64,000 nt of DNA from Sphingobium sp. TCM1 (GTDB lineage: Bacteria; Pseudomonadota; Alphaproteobacteria; Sphingomonadales; Sphingomonadaceae): positions 47,454 to 111,453 of the forward strand of contig NZ_LXVX01000008.1 in assembly GCF_001650725.1 (NCBI RefSeq), given 5' to 3'. The notes below the pieces were generated by a model, which saw only the letters and a list, made by a program, of their open reading frames with translations, was not told the origin of the DNA and did no database searches. The translations under genes were made by a program, and so were the position numbers. Shown piece after piece: positions 1-10,300 of the stretch (position 1 is its first letter; each line of letters opens with the position of its first letter).

Positions 1-295
1 CCGCAAGCACCGGGACGTAGCTGGTCGCCTTGGGATCGCGGACCTTGAGGCCCAGGTGCCGGCGCAGATCGTCATGACCGCCTATTCGCTGGCCGTCGAT
101 GAAGATTTGCGGCGTGGTTGTCACGTCATGCTGTGTCTTGAACGCGTCGGTTTCCTCACGGCTCCGGAGCCAGTGATCGTCCACGACATAGCCACGGCGT
201 TTGAGCAGCCAGCGCGCCTTCACCCCATAGGGGCAGGTATGGCCGGGCATCACCATACGATAGAGGCTGGCACTTTTGGGGGCAGGGCTGGTCAT
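1..295 (-). CDS. Glutaredoxin-domain protein, partial (probably fused to a MauE/DoxX-type membrane domain)
   Basis: The reading frame runs off the left edge; 98 codons from the ATG at 295 are visible. After LYRMVMPGH comes a glutaredoxin active site, TCPYG, in which the second cysteine of CPYC is glycine, so this is a monothiol-type site. TTPQIFIDGQRIGGHDDL, the glutathione-binding cis-Pro and GG region, follows. The ending KVRDPKATSYVPVLA is how I recall glutaredoxin proteins that continue into a MauE/DoxX-like membrane domain, but that part is outside the window, so the fusion is inference. The likely role is thiol redox chemistry at the membrane. The gene lies divergent to a MerR-type regulator and has a MerR-type promoter. 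Confidence 0.8.
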   Translation of the reverse strand, partial: MTSPAPKSASLYRMVMPGHTCPYGVKARWLLKRRGYVVDDHWLRSREETDAFKTQHDVTTTPQIFIDGQRIGGHDDLRRHLGLKVRDPKATSYVPVLA

Positions 296-327
296 CGACG
301 CATCCTTGGCTATGGGCGGATGCACCC

Positions 328-359
328 CATATAGGGTCCGTACCATAGTACGGAGTCAA
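328..359 (-). promoter_or_regulatory. MerR-type promoter/operator of the glutaredoxin gene
   Basis: Read on the minus strand, a -35 box TTGACT (354-359) and a -10-like TATATG (328-333) are separated by 20 bases, or 19 with the CTATAT register. This is the overlong spacer typical of MerR-regulated promoters. Within the spacer and overlapping the -35 is a perfect dyad: TCCGTAC at 337-343 and GTACGGA at 348-354, separated by CATA. The divergent merR-like gene starts at 362. Its protein is the obvious candidate to bind here and distort the spacer. Confidence 0.75.
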
Positions 360-361
360 GT

Positions 362-745
362 ATGGCCATGACGATTTCTGGGCTGGCCCGTTCGGCCGGG
401 GTGAATGTGGAAACGGTGCGCTATTACCAGCGTCGCGGATTGCTCGACATGCCCGAACGCGGGCCGGGGGTGCGCCGCTATGGCGAGGGAGACGTGCGGC
501 GGCTGGCGTTCATCCGTTCGGCCCAGGGGGCGGGCTTTACCCTGGAGCAGATCGGTGAGCTGCTCCAGCTCGACGCCGGGCAGGACCGGGCGCGGGCGCG
601 CGAACTGGCGGCGGAGCGGATCGTGGCGCTGGACGTCAGGATTGCGGAATTGCAGGCGGCGCGCGCCGCGCTGGAGCGGCTGGCGCGGCAATGCCATGCA
701 AGCGAGGAAGGGCCTTGCCCGATCATCGCGGCGTTCGAGGGATAG
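362..745 (+). CDS. MerR-family transcriptional regulator
   Basis: This 127-residue protein has a typical MerR winged helix (TISGLARSAGVNVETVRYYQ, then GLLDMPER and VRRYGEGDVRRL). A dimerisation helix and a metal-loop-like C terminus, QCHASEEGPCPII, follow. Compared with mercury-responsive MerR it keeps two of the three metal cysteines (equivalent to C117 and C126). The third, C82, is arginine in the segment LLQLDAGQDRARA, so a standard three-coordinate Hg(II) site is unlikely. It is divergent from the glutaredoxin gene and probably controls it through the dyad at 337-354. The start is ATG 362, with ATG 368 as an alternative. The inducer cannot be read from the sequence. Confidence 0.88.
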   Translation: MAMTISGLARSAGVNVETVRYYQRRGLLDMPERGPGVRRYGEGDVRRLAFIRSAQGAGFTLEQIGELLQLDAGQDRARARELAAERIVALDVRIAELQAARAALERLARQCHASEEGPCPIIAAFEG

Positions 746-782
746 GGGTGGGTGCGAGCGATCGGATAGGCTGTTGCTCCCT

Positions 783-1184
783 TCAGCGCTTCTTCCTGCT
801 CGCCTTCTTCGACACCGGCTTGGTCGCGGGGCAAGGCCACGCCTTTCGGGTCGCAGCGAAGACCTGCGAGGATGCCGACTTGGCCCGGTCTATCGGGTTC
901 TTGCCCAGATAGTCGACCGTGATGCTGCGCAACTGGCTTATCGTCACGTCGGCGGGGATGCAGCTTTTGAGCTTGTTCGCTTCCCGCGTCGTGTTGAACG
1001 CATCGACCGCGCCGCTGATATAGCCCACGCATTCGTAGGATTTCTCGAAGAAATCCTTTTCGGCCTTGTCGGTCGTGCAGACGGTATAGAGTTCGTCGCC
1101 CGAATAGAAACCGGCATAGGCCGCGTCCGGGGAAAGGGCGCCCGTCGCCAGGGCGGCGGCGTAGCGAAGAGTTCGGGGGCACAT
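783..1184 (-). CDS. Rap1a/Tai-family-like secreted protein
   Basis: This is a small protein of about 133 residues. A hydrophobic N-terminal stretch with an AYA processing site is followed by GFYSGDELYTVC and CVGYISGAVDAF, then a C-terminal AWPC. That cysteine-flanked pattern is characteristic of the Rap1a/Tai (Ssp/Tae immunity-like) fold. Family members include immunity proteins against type VI amidase effectors, but many are orphans, and no effector or secretion genes lie nearby here. The tail is lysine-rich. A strong GGAGGG lies upstream; ATG 1184 is preferred, with an in-frame TTG at 1190 as the alternative start. Immunity function is not supported by context. Confidence 0.7.
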   Translation of the reverse strand: MCPRTLRYAAALATGALSPDAAYAGFYSGDELYTVCTTDKAEKDFFEKSYECVGYISGAVDAFNTTREANKLKSCIPADVTISQLRSITVDYLGKNPIDRAKSASSQVFAATRKAWPCPATKPVSKKASRKKR

Positions 1185-1271
1185 GGTCAAGTCTCTCCCT
1201 CCTTTCAGGCGATGGCGCGCTGCCGGAGACCCCGACTTGCCTCGGGGTGGCGCCGCGCGCCGACGAGGCGG

Positions 1272-1745
1272 CTATTCCAGCCCCGCCACCAGCCCGTCGA
1301 TCGCGCCTTGCAGGATGTAGCTTGCCGCGAGCTTGTCTACCAGTTCGTCGCGACGGGCACGGCTGGCGTCGGCTTCGAGCAGAGTGCGGGTGACGGCCTG
1401 GGTCGACCAGCGTTCGTCCCAGAGCAGCACCGGATAGCCCAGCTCCGCGACATTATGGGCGAAGGCGCAGCTGGCCTGGCTGCGCGGTGAATTGGTGCCG
1501 TCGAGGTTGAGCGGCAGGCCGATGACGATGCCCTTCACCTGCTGCTGCTCGATGAAGGCGGCGAGGCCGACCTTGTCCTTGCTGAACTTGCCACGATTGA
1601 CGGTGTAGGCAGGGCTGGCGATCGTCCAGGCGGCATCGCACAGGGCAAGGCCGATCGTCTTGGTGCCGACATCCATGCCGATCAGCCGGCCGCCTGCCGG
1701 CAGGGCTTCGCGAAAGGCGACGCGATCCGTTGTAACCAGCGTCAT
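1272..1745 (-). CDS. ruvX: Putative pre-16S rRNA nuclease / Holliday junction resolvase-like YqgF
   Basis: This 157-residue RNase H-fold protein has the YqgF signature: [15 protein letters not shown] with the first catalytic Asp, [16 protein letters not shown], then [16 protein letters not shown] and a C-terminal [14 protein letters not shown]. The family matures the 5' end of 16S rRNA and is often annotated RuvX. The length is usual for the family. It sits on the minus strand upstream of the DUF3089 gene's 3' end and is probably its own short transcription unit. The ribosome-binding site is weak (GAGA about 10 bases before ATG 1745). Confidence 0.93.
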   Translation of the reverse strand: MTLVTTDRVAFREALPAGGRLIGMDVGTKTIGLALCDAAWTIASPAYTVNRGKFSKDKVGLAAFIEQQQVKGIVIGLPLNLDGTNSPRSQASCAFAHNVAELGYPVLLWDERWSTQAVTRTLLEADASRARRDELVDKLAASYILQGAIDGLVAGLE

Positions 1746-1775
1746 GGGCCAAAATCTCTCATGACCATGCCTCTG

Positions 1776-2894
1776 TCACTTCTTCAGGAAAGCCGCCAAT
1801 CTTTTCTGCGCGTCCTGCCGCACGTTGCCCCAGAAGAGGCTGTAGTCATAGACATGGTAATTATTGCCGGGGAGCGTGAACGGCCCCATGTCGACAGGTT
1901 GCCCGATCATCAGCACGCCGCTGGTGTCACACCGCGCAGGGACGATGCCGGTGAGCAATGTGGGTGACTTGCCTTCCTCCCGCGCGTCGAGCGTGCCGCT
2001 GTTGGCGCTGGCCGGAGCGGCGCCGTTGAAGGCGCCGGTGATCGGATTGGTGCAGAGCATGTGCGTGCCCTTGCGTGGCTTTCCGGTATAGCCGGTCTTG
2101 CGTTCGAAACTTTCCACGACGGCAGACGGATCAGCCGGTTCGGCATAGCTTTGCCAACTGACGATGCAATGCGCCTGATCCTGTCGCGCACAGGCAGGCA
2201 GGCCGAGCGCGGGCAGATCCGCCTCCACCGAGACCGGCCAGCCCACGGCATATACGGCGGCGATGCGGTCGGCGACCGGCTTGCCCGCGACCTGGTCGCG
2301 CAACAGTTGCAACAGGTGGCGTGACCCCTGGCTGTGCCCGGCCAGTATCAGCGGGCCTGTGGGGTTGGCCTTCACGAAGGCGGCGAAGGCCTGCGCCACG
2401 TCACGATAGGCGGCGGCAAGCGCCTGATCGCCCTCCGGTTTGTCGGTGAGAAAGGCGCCATAATTGGCCTGGCGGTAGCGCGGTGCCCAGACGGTGCCGG
2501 CAGCGTTGAAGGCGCTGGCCTGGCTCATGACGAAGCGGCGGGCGGTGGCATCGGCGTCCTTGTCGTCCAGCAGGGCGTTCCAGTGTGCATCGCCGAAGGT
2601 CGTTATGTAGCTGGTCGGATGGATGAAGAAGATCGCGGCTTTCTGGGGCGCGTTGAGCGTGGTCACGCCGGCAGGCGTCCAGAGCGCGGGATTGTCCTTC
2701 TGGATGTCCGGACGGGCGATCCACATCGTCGCGTCGATATAGGCATCTTCGGGCAGTGGCTGCAACGCGGTGAAGGATTCGCGCGGCACCATCGCCATGC
2801 GGATCAGTTGCATTCCCCAGACGCGGTAGATCAGCAGCGCGGCGATCACCAGCACCACCAGCGCCACGATGACATAGAGGAATTTGCGCGCCAC
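1776..2894 (-). CDS. DUF3089-family alpha/beta hydrolase, membrane-anchored
   Basis: An N-terminal transmembrane segment (FLYVIVALVVLVIAALLIY) precedes an alpha/beta-hydrolase-like domain. The domain has a nucleophile elbow GHSQGSRH within PLILAGHSQGSRHLLQLL and matches the DUF3089 (lipase-like) pattern. Substrate unknown. The frame is open back to an ATG at 2948. The GTG at 2894, preceded by GGAGAG, gives a better ribosome-binding site and places the membrane anchor at the very N terminus, so I chose it; the protein is then about 372 residues. It is divergent from gatC, as is common in sphingomonads. Confidence 0.82.
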   Translation of the reverse strand: MARKFLYVIVALVVLVIAALLIYRVWGMQLIRMAMVPRESFTALQPLPEDAYIDATMWIARPDIQKDNPALWTPAGVTTLNAPQKAAIFFIHPTSYITTFGDAHWNALLDDKDADATARRFVMSQASAFNAAGTVWAPRYRQANYGAFLTDKPEGDQALAAAYRDVAQAFAAFVKANPTGPLILAGHSQGSRHLLQLLRDQVAGKPVADRIAAVYAVGWPVSVEADLPALGLPACARQDQAHCIVSWQSYAEPADPSAVVESFERKTGYTGKPRKGTHMLCTNPITGAFNGAAPASANSGTLDAREEGKSPTLLTGIVPARCDTSGVLMIGQPVDMGPFTLPGNNYHVYDYSLFWGNVRQDAQKRLAAFLKK

Positions 2895-2999
2895 CCACAC
2901 TCTCCGTAATTGTGCTGCTTGTCTGGCGCATGGCGTGGGCGTGCGCAAGGGGCGCTAAAGCCGCTTGAAGCGGACGGGCGCGGGTGGTAGCGGCGGCCC

Positions 3000-3287
3000 A
3001 TGTCGATAGACCTTCAGACCGTAAAGAAGATCGCCAGCCTTTCGCGCATTTCGGTGACTGACGCCGAAGCCGAAGCGATGGTGCCGGAACTCAACAACAT
3101 CCTTGGCTGGGTGGAGCAACTGGGCGAGGTGGACGTAACCGGCGTGCAGCCGATGACCGCCGTCATCCCCAACCATCAACGCCTGCGCGACGATGCCATC
3201 ACCGATGGCAATGTGCGCGACAAGGTGCTGGCCAATGCGCCGCAGGCCGAACATGGCTTCTTCGCGGTGCCCAAGGTGATCGAATAA
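3000..3287 (+). CDS. gatC: Asp-tRNA(Asn)/Glu-tRNA(Gln) amidotransferase subunit C
   Basis: This 95-residue protein has the GatC pattern: [28 protein letters not shown], then VQPMTAV and [20 protein letters not shown], ending in FFAVPKVIE. GatC wraps around GatA and stabilises the GatA-GatB complex, which amidates Glu-tRNA(Gln), and Asp-tRNA(Asn) in some species, in the cytoplasm. Its stop overlaps the gatA start (TAATG at 3285-3289), so the two are translationally coupled. It is the first gene of the gatCAB operon. Confidence 0.96.
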   Translation: MSIDLQTVKKIASLSRISVTDAEAEAMVPELNNILGWVEQLGEVDVTGVQPMTAVIPNHQRLRDDAITDGNVRDKVLANAPQAEHGFFAVPKVIE

Positions 3288-4771
3288 TGACCAACCTTAC
3301 TGATCTGACGGTCGCGGAAATCCGCGACGGCTTCCGCGCGGGTGACTTTTCGGCGCGCGAAGTGGCCGAGGCGTTCAATGCCAATGTCGCCGCAGCCAAG
3401 GCGCTCAACGCCTTCATCGTCGAAACGCCGGAAAAGGCGTTGGAAGCGGCCGATGCCGCCGACAAGGCGAAGGCGGCTGGCGAAGCGCTGAAGCCGCTTT
3501 CCGGCGTGCCGATCGGCATGAAGGATCTGTTCTGCACCGAAGGCGTGCAGACGACTGCCGCCAGCCACATGCTGGAAGGCTTCGTGCCGACATACGAGTC
3601 CACGGTGTCGAAGAAGCTGTGGGACGCTGGCGCGGGAATGCTCGGCAAGCTGAACCTCGACCAGTTCGCCATGGGGTCGTCGAACGAGACGAGCTATTTT
3701 GGCAATGTCATCTCGCCCTGGCGGCGCAATGACGGCGGCAATGCCGCGCTGGCTCCGGGGGGATCTTCGGGTGGCTCGTCCTCGGCCATTTCCGCGCGGC
3801 TCTGCCCGGCGGCGACCGGCACCGACACCGGCGGCTCGATCCGCCAGCCTGCCGCCTTCACCGGCATCAGCGGCATCAAGCCGACCTATGGCCGCTGCTC
3901 GCGCTGGGGTATCGTCGCCTTCGCCTCGTCGCTGGACCAGGCCGGGCCGATGGCGCGGACGGTGCGCGACAATGCGATCCTGCTGGAGGCGATGTCGGGC
4001 TTCGATCCCAAGGATTCGACCAGCCTCGATCTGGCCGTGCCCCAGTGGGAAGCCGGTCTGTCGAGCGATCTCAAGGGCAAGAAGGTCGGTATCCCCAAGG
4101 AATATCGCCCCGATGGCCTGAACGAAGAAATCTCCGCCATGTGGGATCGCGGGATCGAATGGCTGAAGGATGCGGGTGCCGAGGTGGTCGAGGTGTCGCT
4201 GCCGCACACCAAATATGCGCTGCCGACCTATTATATCATTGCGCCTGCCGAAGCCTCGTCGAACCTCGCTCGCTATGACGGCGTGCGCTATGGTCAGCGC
4301 GACCTGCCCGATGGGGCCGGTTTGCAGGACATGTATGCCGCGACCCGCGCCGCCGGTTTCGGGCCGGAAGTGAAGCGCCGCATCATGATCGGCACCTATG
4401 TTCTGTCGGCGGGCTTCTATGACGCCTATTATACGCAGGCGCAGAAGGTCCGGGCGCTGATCGCGCGCGATTTCGAGCAGGCTTTTGAAAAGTGCGACCT
4501 GCTGCTGACGCCGACCGCGCCGAGCGCCTCCTTCGCGCTGGGCGAGAAGCAGGCCGATCCGCTTGCCATGTATCTGAACGACGTCTTCACTGTTCCCGCG
4601 TCGCTGGCGGGGCTGCCCGCTATGGCGGTGCCGGGCGGGCTGGATTCGGCCGGGCTGCCGATCGGATTGCAGATCATCGGCAAGGCGCTGGACGAGCAGA
4701 CCGTGCTGAACGCGAGCCTCGCGATTGAAGAACGTGCGGGCTTCACGGCTCGTCCGGCCAAGTGGTGGTAA
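3287..4771 (+). CDS. gatA: Glu-tRNA(Gln)/Asp-tRNA(Asn) amidotransferase subunit A
   Basis: This 494-residue amidase-signature enzyme is of full family length. [18 protein letters not shown] carries the catalytic Lys of the Ser-cisSer-Lys triad. [15 protein letters not shown] and [15 protein letters not shown] carry the glycine/serine-rich signature with the cis-Ser and the nucleophilic Ser. It hydrolyses glutamine and channels ammonia to GatB. It overlaps gatC by one base and is followed after one base by gatB, forming a tight operon. Confidence 0.97.
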   Translation: MTNLTDLTVAEIRDGFRAGDFSAREVAEAFNANVAAAKALNAFIVETPEKALEAADAADKAKAAGEALKPLSGVPIGMKDLFCTEGVQTTAASHMLEGFVPTYESTVSKKLWDAGAGMLGKLNLDQFAMGSSNETSYFGNVISPWRRNDGGNAALAPGGSSGGSSSAISARLCPAATGTDTGGSIRQPAAFTGISGIKPTYGRCSRWGIVAFASSLDQAGPMARTVRDNAILLEAMSGFDPKDSTSLDLAVPQWEAGLSSDLKGKKVGIPKEYRPDGLNEEISAMWDRGIEWLKDAGAEVVEVSLPHTKYALPTYYIIAPAEASSNLARYDGVRYGQRDLPDGAGLQDMYAATRAAGFGPEVKRRIMIGTYVLSAGFYDAYYTQAQKVRALIARDFEQAFEKCDLLLTPTAPSASFALGEKQADPLAMYLNDVFTVPASLAGLPAMAVPGGLDSAGLPIGLQIIGKALDEQTVLNASLAIEERAGFTARPAKWW

Positions 4772-4772
4772 T

Positions 4773-6275
<1,503 letters not shown>

Positions 6276-6276
6276 G

Positions 6277-6317
6277 CCATAGTCGATCCCGGAGGGGAAC
6301 TCCGGGATCGACTATGG
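6277..6317 (+). terminator. Perfect 18-bp hairpin after gatB
   Basis: The arms are 6277-6294 (starting CCATAGTCGATCC) and 6300-6317, perfectly complementary over 18 bp, with a 5-base GGGAA loop. The left arm begins two bases after the gatB stop. No T-tract follows, so this is an atypical terminator or an mRNA 3'-end stabiliser. The right arm ends nine bases before the ATG of the next gene and reaches into its Shine-Dalgarno region, so it could also affect that gene's translation. Confidence 0.6.
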
Positions 6318-6326
6318 GGCGCGCGG

Positions 6327-7214
6327 ATGAAGCGAGGGTTGTTGGCTGTGGGGTTATGCCTCATGGTTTCGATCGGGACGGCGGCCGACCTGGAAGCGGA
6401 AACGCTGACTAATAAAAATGTGGTCGATCTGGTGATGGCGGGGCTTGGCGACGAAGCCGTTATCGCCAAGGTCAGGGCTTCGACCGCCACCTATGATCTG
6501 GCGACGAACGATCTCATCATTTTGAAGAAAAGCGGCGTTTCCGGGTCGGTCATCGCTGCGATGATCGAAGCGGATGCAAGGGGCGGCGTGCCATCCAGGG
6601 CGGCGCTGTCGGCATATTCTGCAGATCCGTTGGTCCCGCATCCGTCTGGCCTCTACATGCTGGCGGACTGGCTTCCGCAGCCCAAAATGTTCCGCCTGGA
6701 TCCCACGATTTCGAACCAGAGCAAGACCGGCGGTCTGCTCGGTTATGCGTTTACTGGCGGCATCGCGTCGCTCAGTATCAAGGCGGTCATCCCGAACGTA
6801 ACGGCGCCCATCAAGGCAAACCGATCCCGCCCGACCTTCTATTTCTATTTCGACGAGGCCAACCGCGCGCCTTCTCAGCCGCCGGCCGGCTCGGTTTGGC
6901 TCTCGGGAGCGGCTTCCGCCGTCTCGTCGCCCAATGAGTTCACTTTGGTCAGCTTCGAGATCAAGAAGGATCGGCGCGAGACGAGGGTGGGGAGCATGAA
7001 CCTGGCGGGAGCGAAGTCGGGCGTCATGGACAAGGATCGGATTGCATTCGTCTATGAGCAGATTGCGCCGGGCGTGTTCAAAGTGTCTCTCAAGGCGGAC
7101 CTTCCGGCCGGCGAATATGGCTTCCTTTATGCCATCGGCGGCGGCACGGGGCCTGGGATGTGGAGCCGAGGTACCGGTGCTTCACGGATCTTCGATTTCT
7201 CGATTCAGCACTGA
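6327..7214 (+). CDS. Secreted protein of unknown function
   Basis: This 295-residue protein starts with a signal peptide (MKRGLLAVGLCLMVSIGTAA). Next comes a short helical module, LTNKNVVDLVMAGLGDEAVI and LIILKKSGVSGSVIAAMI. I recognise that arrangement as a recurrent small domain (LTN..VV.MV.AGL / L..LK.AGVS..VI) in exported proteins, without an assigned function. The remaining 200 residues look beta-rich and end FSIQH. It is a single gene between a hairpin (6277-6317) and a terminator (7230-7266). I do not recognise a function. Confidence 0.75.
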   Translation: MKRGLLAVGLCLMVSIGTAADLEAETLTNKNVVDLVMAGLGDEAVIAKVRASTATYDLATNDLIILKKSGVSGSVIAAMIEADARGGVPSRAALSAYSADPLVPHPSGLYMLADWLPQPKMFRLDPTISNQSKTGGLLGYAFTGGIASLSIKAVIPNVTAPIKANRSRPTFYFYFDEANRAPSQPPAGSVWLSGAASAVSSPNEFTLVSFEIKKDRRETRVGSMNLAGAKSGVMDKDRIAFVYEQIAPGVFKVSLKADLPAGEYGFLYAIGGGTGPGMWSRGTGASRIFDFSIQH

Positions 7215-7229
7215 GTTCGCCAAAGCATA

Positions 7230-7266
7230 AGGGGCGCCGCCGGGGGCCGGCGACGCCCCTCTTTTA
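7230..7266 (+). terminator. Rho-independent terminator
   Basis: AGGGGCGCCGCCGG (7230-7243) pairs with CCGGCGACGCCCCT (7247-7260) with one mismatch, followed by CTTTTA. It lies 15 bases after the stop of the secreted-protein gene. The plus strand has the better T-tract. Confidence 0.8.
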
Positions 7267-7305
7267 TGCGCGGCGTCCCTGGGGAAGGACATCATGCCGC
7301 AGCGG

Positions 7306-7348
7306 AACAGGCGGACCGGGAGGGTCTGTGGGGTGTGGCCCGCCTGTT
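7306..7348 (-). terminator. Possible hairpin downstream of the autotransporter gene
   Basis: AACAGGCGG (7306-7314) and CCGCCTGTT (7340-7348) are perfect 9-bp inverted arms with a 25-base loop, beginning 13 bases after the stop of the minus-strand autotransporter gene. There is no T-tract, and the loop is long, so a terminator role is only tentative. Confidence 0.3.
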
Positions 7349-7361
7349 CATCCTCAAGACG

Positions 7362-10300
7362 TCACAGGACGAAATTAACCGTCGCCCTAAATGAGATGGC
7401 GACGTGATTTTGTTGTTCCTCCGCGCCGAACTCGCCGCCGATGCGGAACGTGTCGGTCCCGCCGTAGAGCCGCGCGCGGCCGGTCCAGCCGTTGGTACGG
7501 TCTTCGGCCACCAGGGTGAACTGATCGCCGCCTTTGAAATAGGCGATGGTGTCGCCAAGCGACCCGCCAATGATCTGGCGGCGGCCTCCTTCCAGTTCGA
7601 CACGCAGCCAGCCATCCTCCCGTTTGAGGGCGCCAAAGTCATAGCCCGCCGTGATCGTGCCGCTGGCGGTCGCCTCATCGCTGTTGCGGCCGAGCACGGT
7701 CAGGTTGAACGCGTCGCCGCCCCCGGTTTCGGCATAACCATCCTCCTTGAGGCGATAATAGTCGAGGCCGACAGCGGGCCGCAGGCTGAGGCGGCCCATC
7801 TGGAACTGGTAGGAGGCGCCGGCCGTGGCGGAATAGAGCCTGCCGTTCCAACTGCCGTTGGCGGTGCGAGTGACGTCGCCATTCTCGAAATGGCGCGTAC
7901 CCGCAAAGTTGATCGCCGCAGCGGACAGTCGGGCGAAGGCGAGCAGCGGACCCCATTGTCCGCGCCAGTGCGCCGCCAGTTCATATTGGTCGGAATCGAC
8001 CGCATTGTTGGAGTTGCCACTGGAATCGCTGCCATGAATGTAGGCGAGCGAGCCACCGAAGGCGCCGAGATCGGTCAGATATTCCACGCCGCCGCCCGCG
8101 CCCCAGCCGTTGATGTCGTAGGAGGCGGTGCTGCCCACGCTCTTGGCGCTGCCGAAGGCGACCTGTTGCAGCCAGAAGCCGAGCCGGCCGTCCCGCGTGC
8201 GGTAGATGCCGTTGGGGTCGGACAGGATGCGCGCGGTCGCGCGCGACCCGGCCGTCACCGCTTCGAAGGTGCCACCGGCATGGTCCGGCAGCATCTGACG
8301 CAGGTTGGCGGTCAGCGTGCTGCCATCGGTGATGCCGAGATAGGCGTTGGCGATGTCGCTGTCATTGTCGAGGGCGTTGAAGATCGCCGAATAGGCGCGC
8401 GCCAGCGATCCGCTGAGCCCCAGTTCCGAAACGCTCTTCGCCGCCACCGAGAGGGTTACGGTACCGGCGCCGGTGTCGCTCGCCAGGCTGCCCTTGAACA
8501 TATAGGGCAGCAGGGTGTCGGTATCCAGCGAGGGAGTGCCGTTGAGCGCGCCGGCGCGGACGATGACATAGTCGCCTTCCGATCCTGCGACCTGCGTCAG
8601 GTTGACCTTCACCTGCGACCCGCTGGCGAAGCTGGCGGCGCCCGTCACGTCATAGACCGTATGGGTGCCGGTGGCCGCGTCGATGGTGACGCCGATGGTG
8701 GAGGTGCCGCTGGCCGACAGCGAGGCGAGGCCGACGCTGCCGGTGTTGGTGGCGTTCAGCGTGCCGCCGTTCAGCACCACGGCGATGCCGCTGCTGTTGC
8801 TGATCGCGCCGGACAGGGAAGACGTGCCGCCCAGCGTCAACGTGCCGCTGCCGCCGCCGAAATCGACGCCGCCGGTGATGGCGGCGCTGTCTGCCAGCGT
8901 CAGCGTCGCATCCCCGGTGCCGAAGGTGACGTCGCCGGTCAGGCTGGAGGTGCCGGACAGTGACAGGTTGTCGTTGCCCGCGCCAAGGCTGAGGTCGCCG
9001 GTAATGGTGCCAGCGGATACCGTCACGATGTCATTGCCAGACCCCAAATAGATGTCGCCGGTGATCGCGGGTGCGCTGGCATCCGCGTCCGCCAGTGCCT
9101 GGGTCAGGGTGACGCCGCTGCTGTTGGCGCGGAGGTCGATCGCGGTGTTGGTCAGCCCGCCGGTCGCCCCGATCGCGCCGCTGTTGCTCAGGCGCGAAAC
9201 GGTGCCCGAGGCATCGAGGATGGCTATTGCCGTCCCGTCCTCATCGTCCAGCGCCACAGCGCCGACGGTTCCGCTGACGACGATGCTGTCGACGCTCGCG
9301 CCAGCGTCGATCACCAGGCCCCGCGCTGCCGTGCCCGTGCTGGCGGACCCGGTGGCGCCGACCGTGCCGTTCACCTCGATCGTGCCGGTGCTTGCGCCCG
9401 ATCCCAGGCGCAGAGCGGTCGCGTCGCTGTCGTAGGACACCGCTGCCACGGTGCCGTCCACCAAAATGCCGCTGGCGATGTCGACCGCGCCGCCCAGGCC
9501 ACCGACGACCAGGCCGTTGGCGGCGACACCGTCATAGATGCCATAGCCGGCGATGCTGCCATTGATGACGAGGCCATAGCCCGAACTGTCGGTCGCTACC
9601 GAGCCGATGACGGTGTCGATATCGGCCGCACCCACCTGCACGGCCGCGGCCGAACCATAGGTCACGACCGAGGCAGTGCCTTCGCTGCTGTCGGTCAGGC
9701 CGTCGTCGTCGATGTCGGTATCATCTTCGTCGTCATCGTCGCTCGCCGTAGGCGGCACGTCGAAGATCACGCCAGCGCTGACATTGCCGGCAATCACCAC
9801 GGCCGACCCGGCCTGCAGGAGGTCGTCGCCATCCAGGTCGGTGGTGTCGCTGGGACGGGTGGTGTAGCGATAACCAGTGCTGACGATGCTGCCCTGGATT
9901 TTCACCGCGCCGGTCACGTCGCCCAGCAGCGCGACGCCTACGCTGTTTCCGCCCACGGCAGTGACGGCGCCCTGCACTGTGACGTTGCCGGTAACATCGT
10001 TGGCCACGATGCCATAGCTGTTGTCGCCCGTGACGGATATGGTGCCGCTGTTGGATAGATTGCCGGTCAGTGCGCCGTCGAGACGGATGCCGGCGGATTC
10101 ATTGCCCTCGATAGTGATGGTGCCGCTCTGGACGATATTGCCGACATGCGCCGCGCCGGACTGGACGCTGATGCCGTTCTTGCCCGATCCTTCGGCAAAG
10201 GCACCATCGGTGTCGTCGTCATCATCCTCGTCCTCGGCGGTGTAGTCCTCGGTCAGCGTGATGGTGCCGCTGTTGGTGATGTCGCCTGTTGTGCCTGGCG

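Noticed and set aside
405..1490. Long open frame on the plus strand across merR and the Rap1a-like gene
   Set aside because: Arg-rich, low-complexity shadow of GC-rich coding on other frames; it crosses three well-supported genes and has no family features.
7404..8963. 519-codon plus-strand frame inside the autotransporter
   Set aside because: It is the antisense shadow of the repetitive passenger and barrel; composition is dominated by Ala/Gly/Arg and no motif is present.
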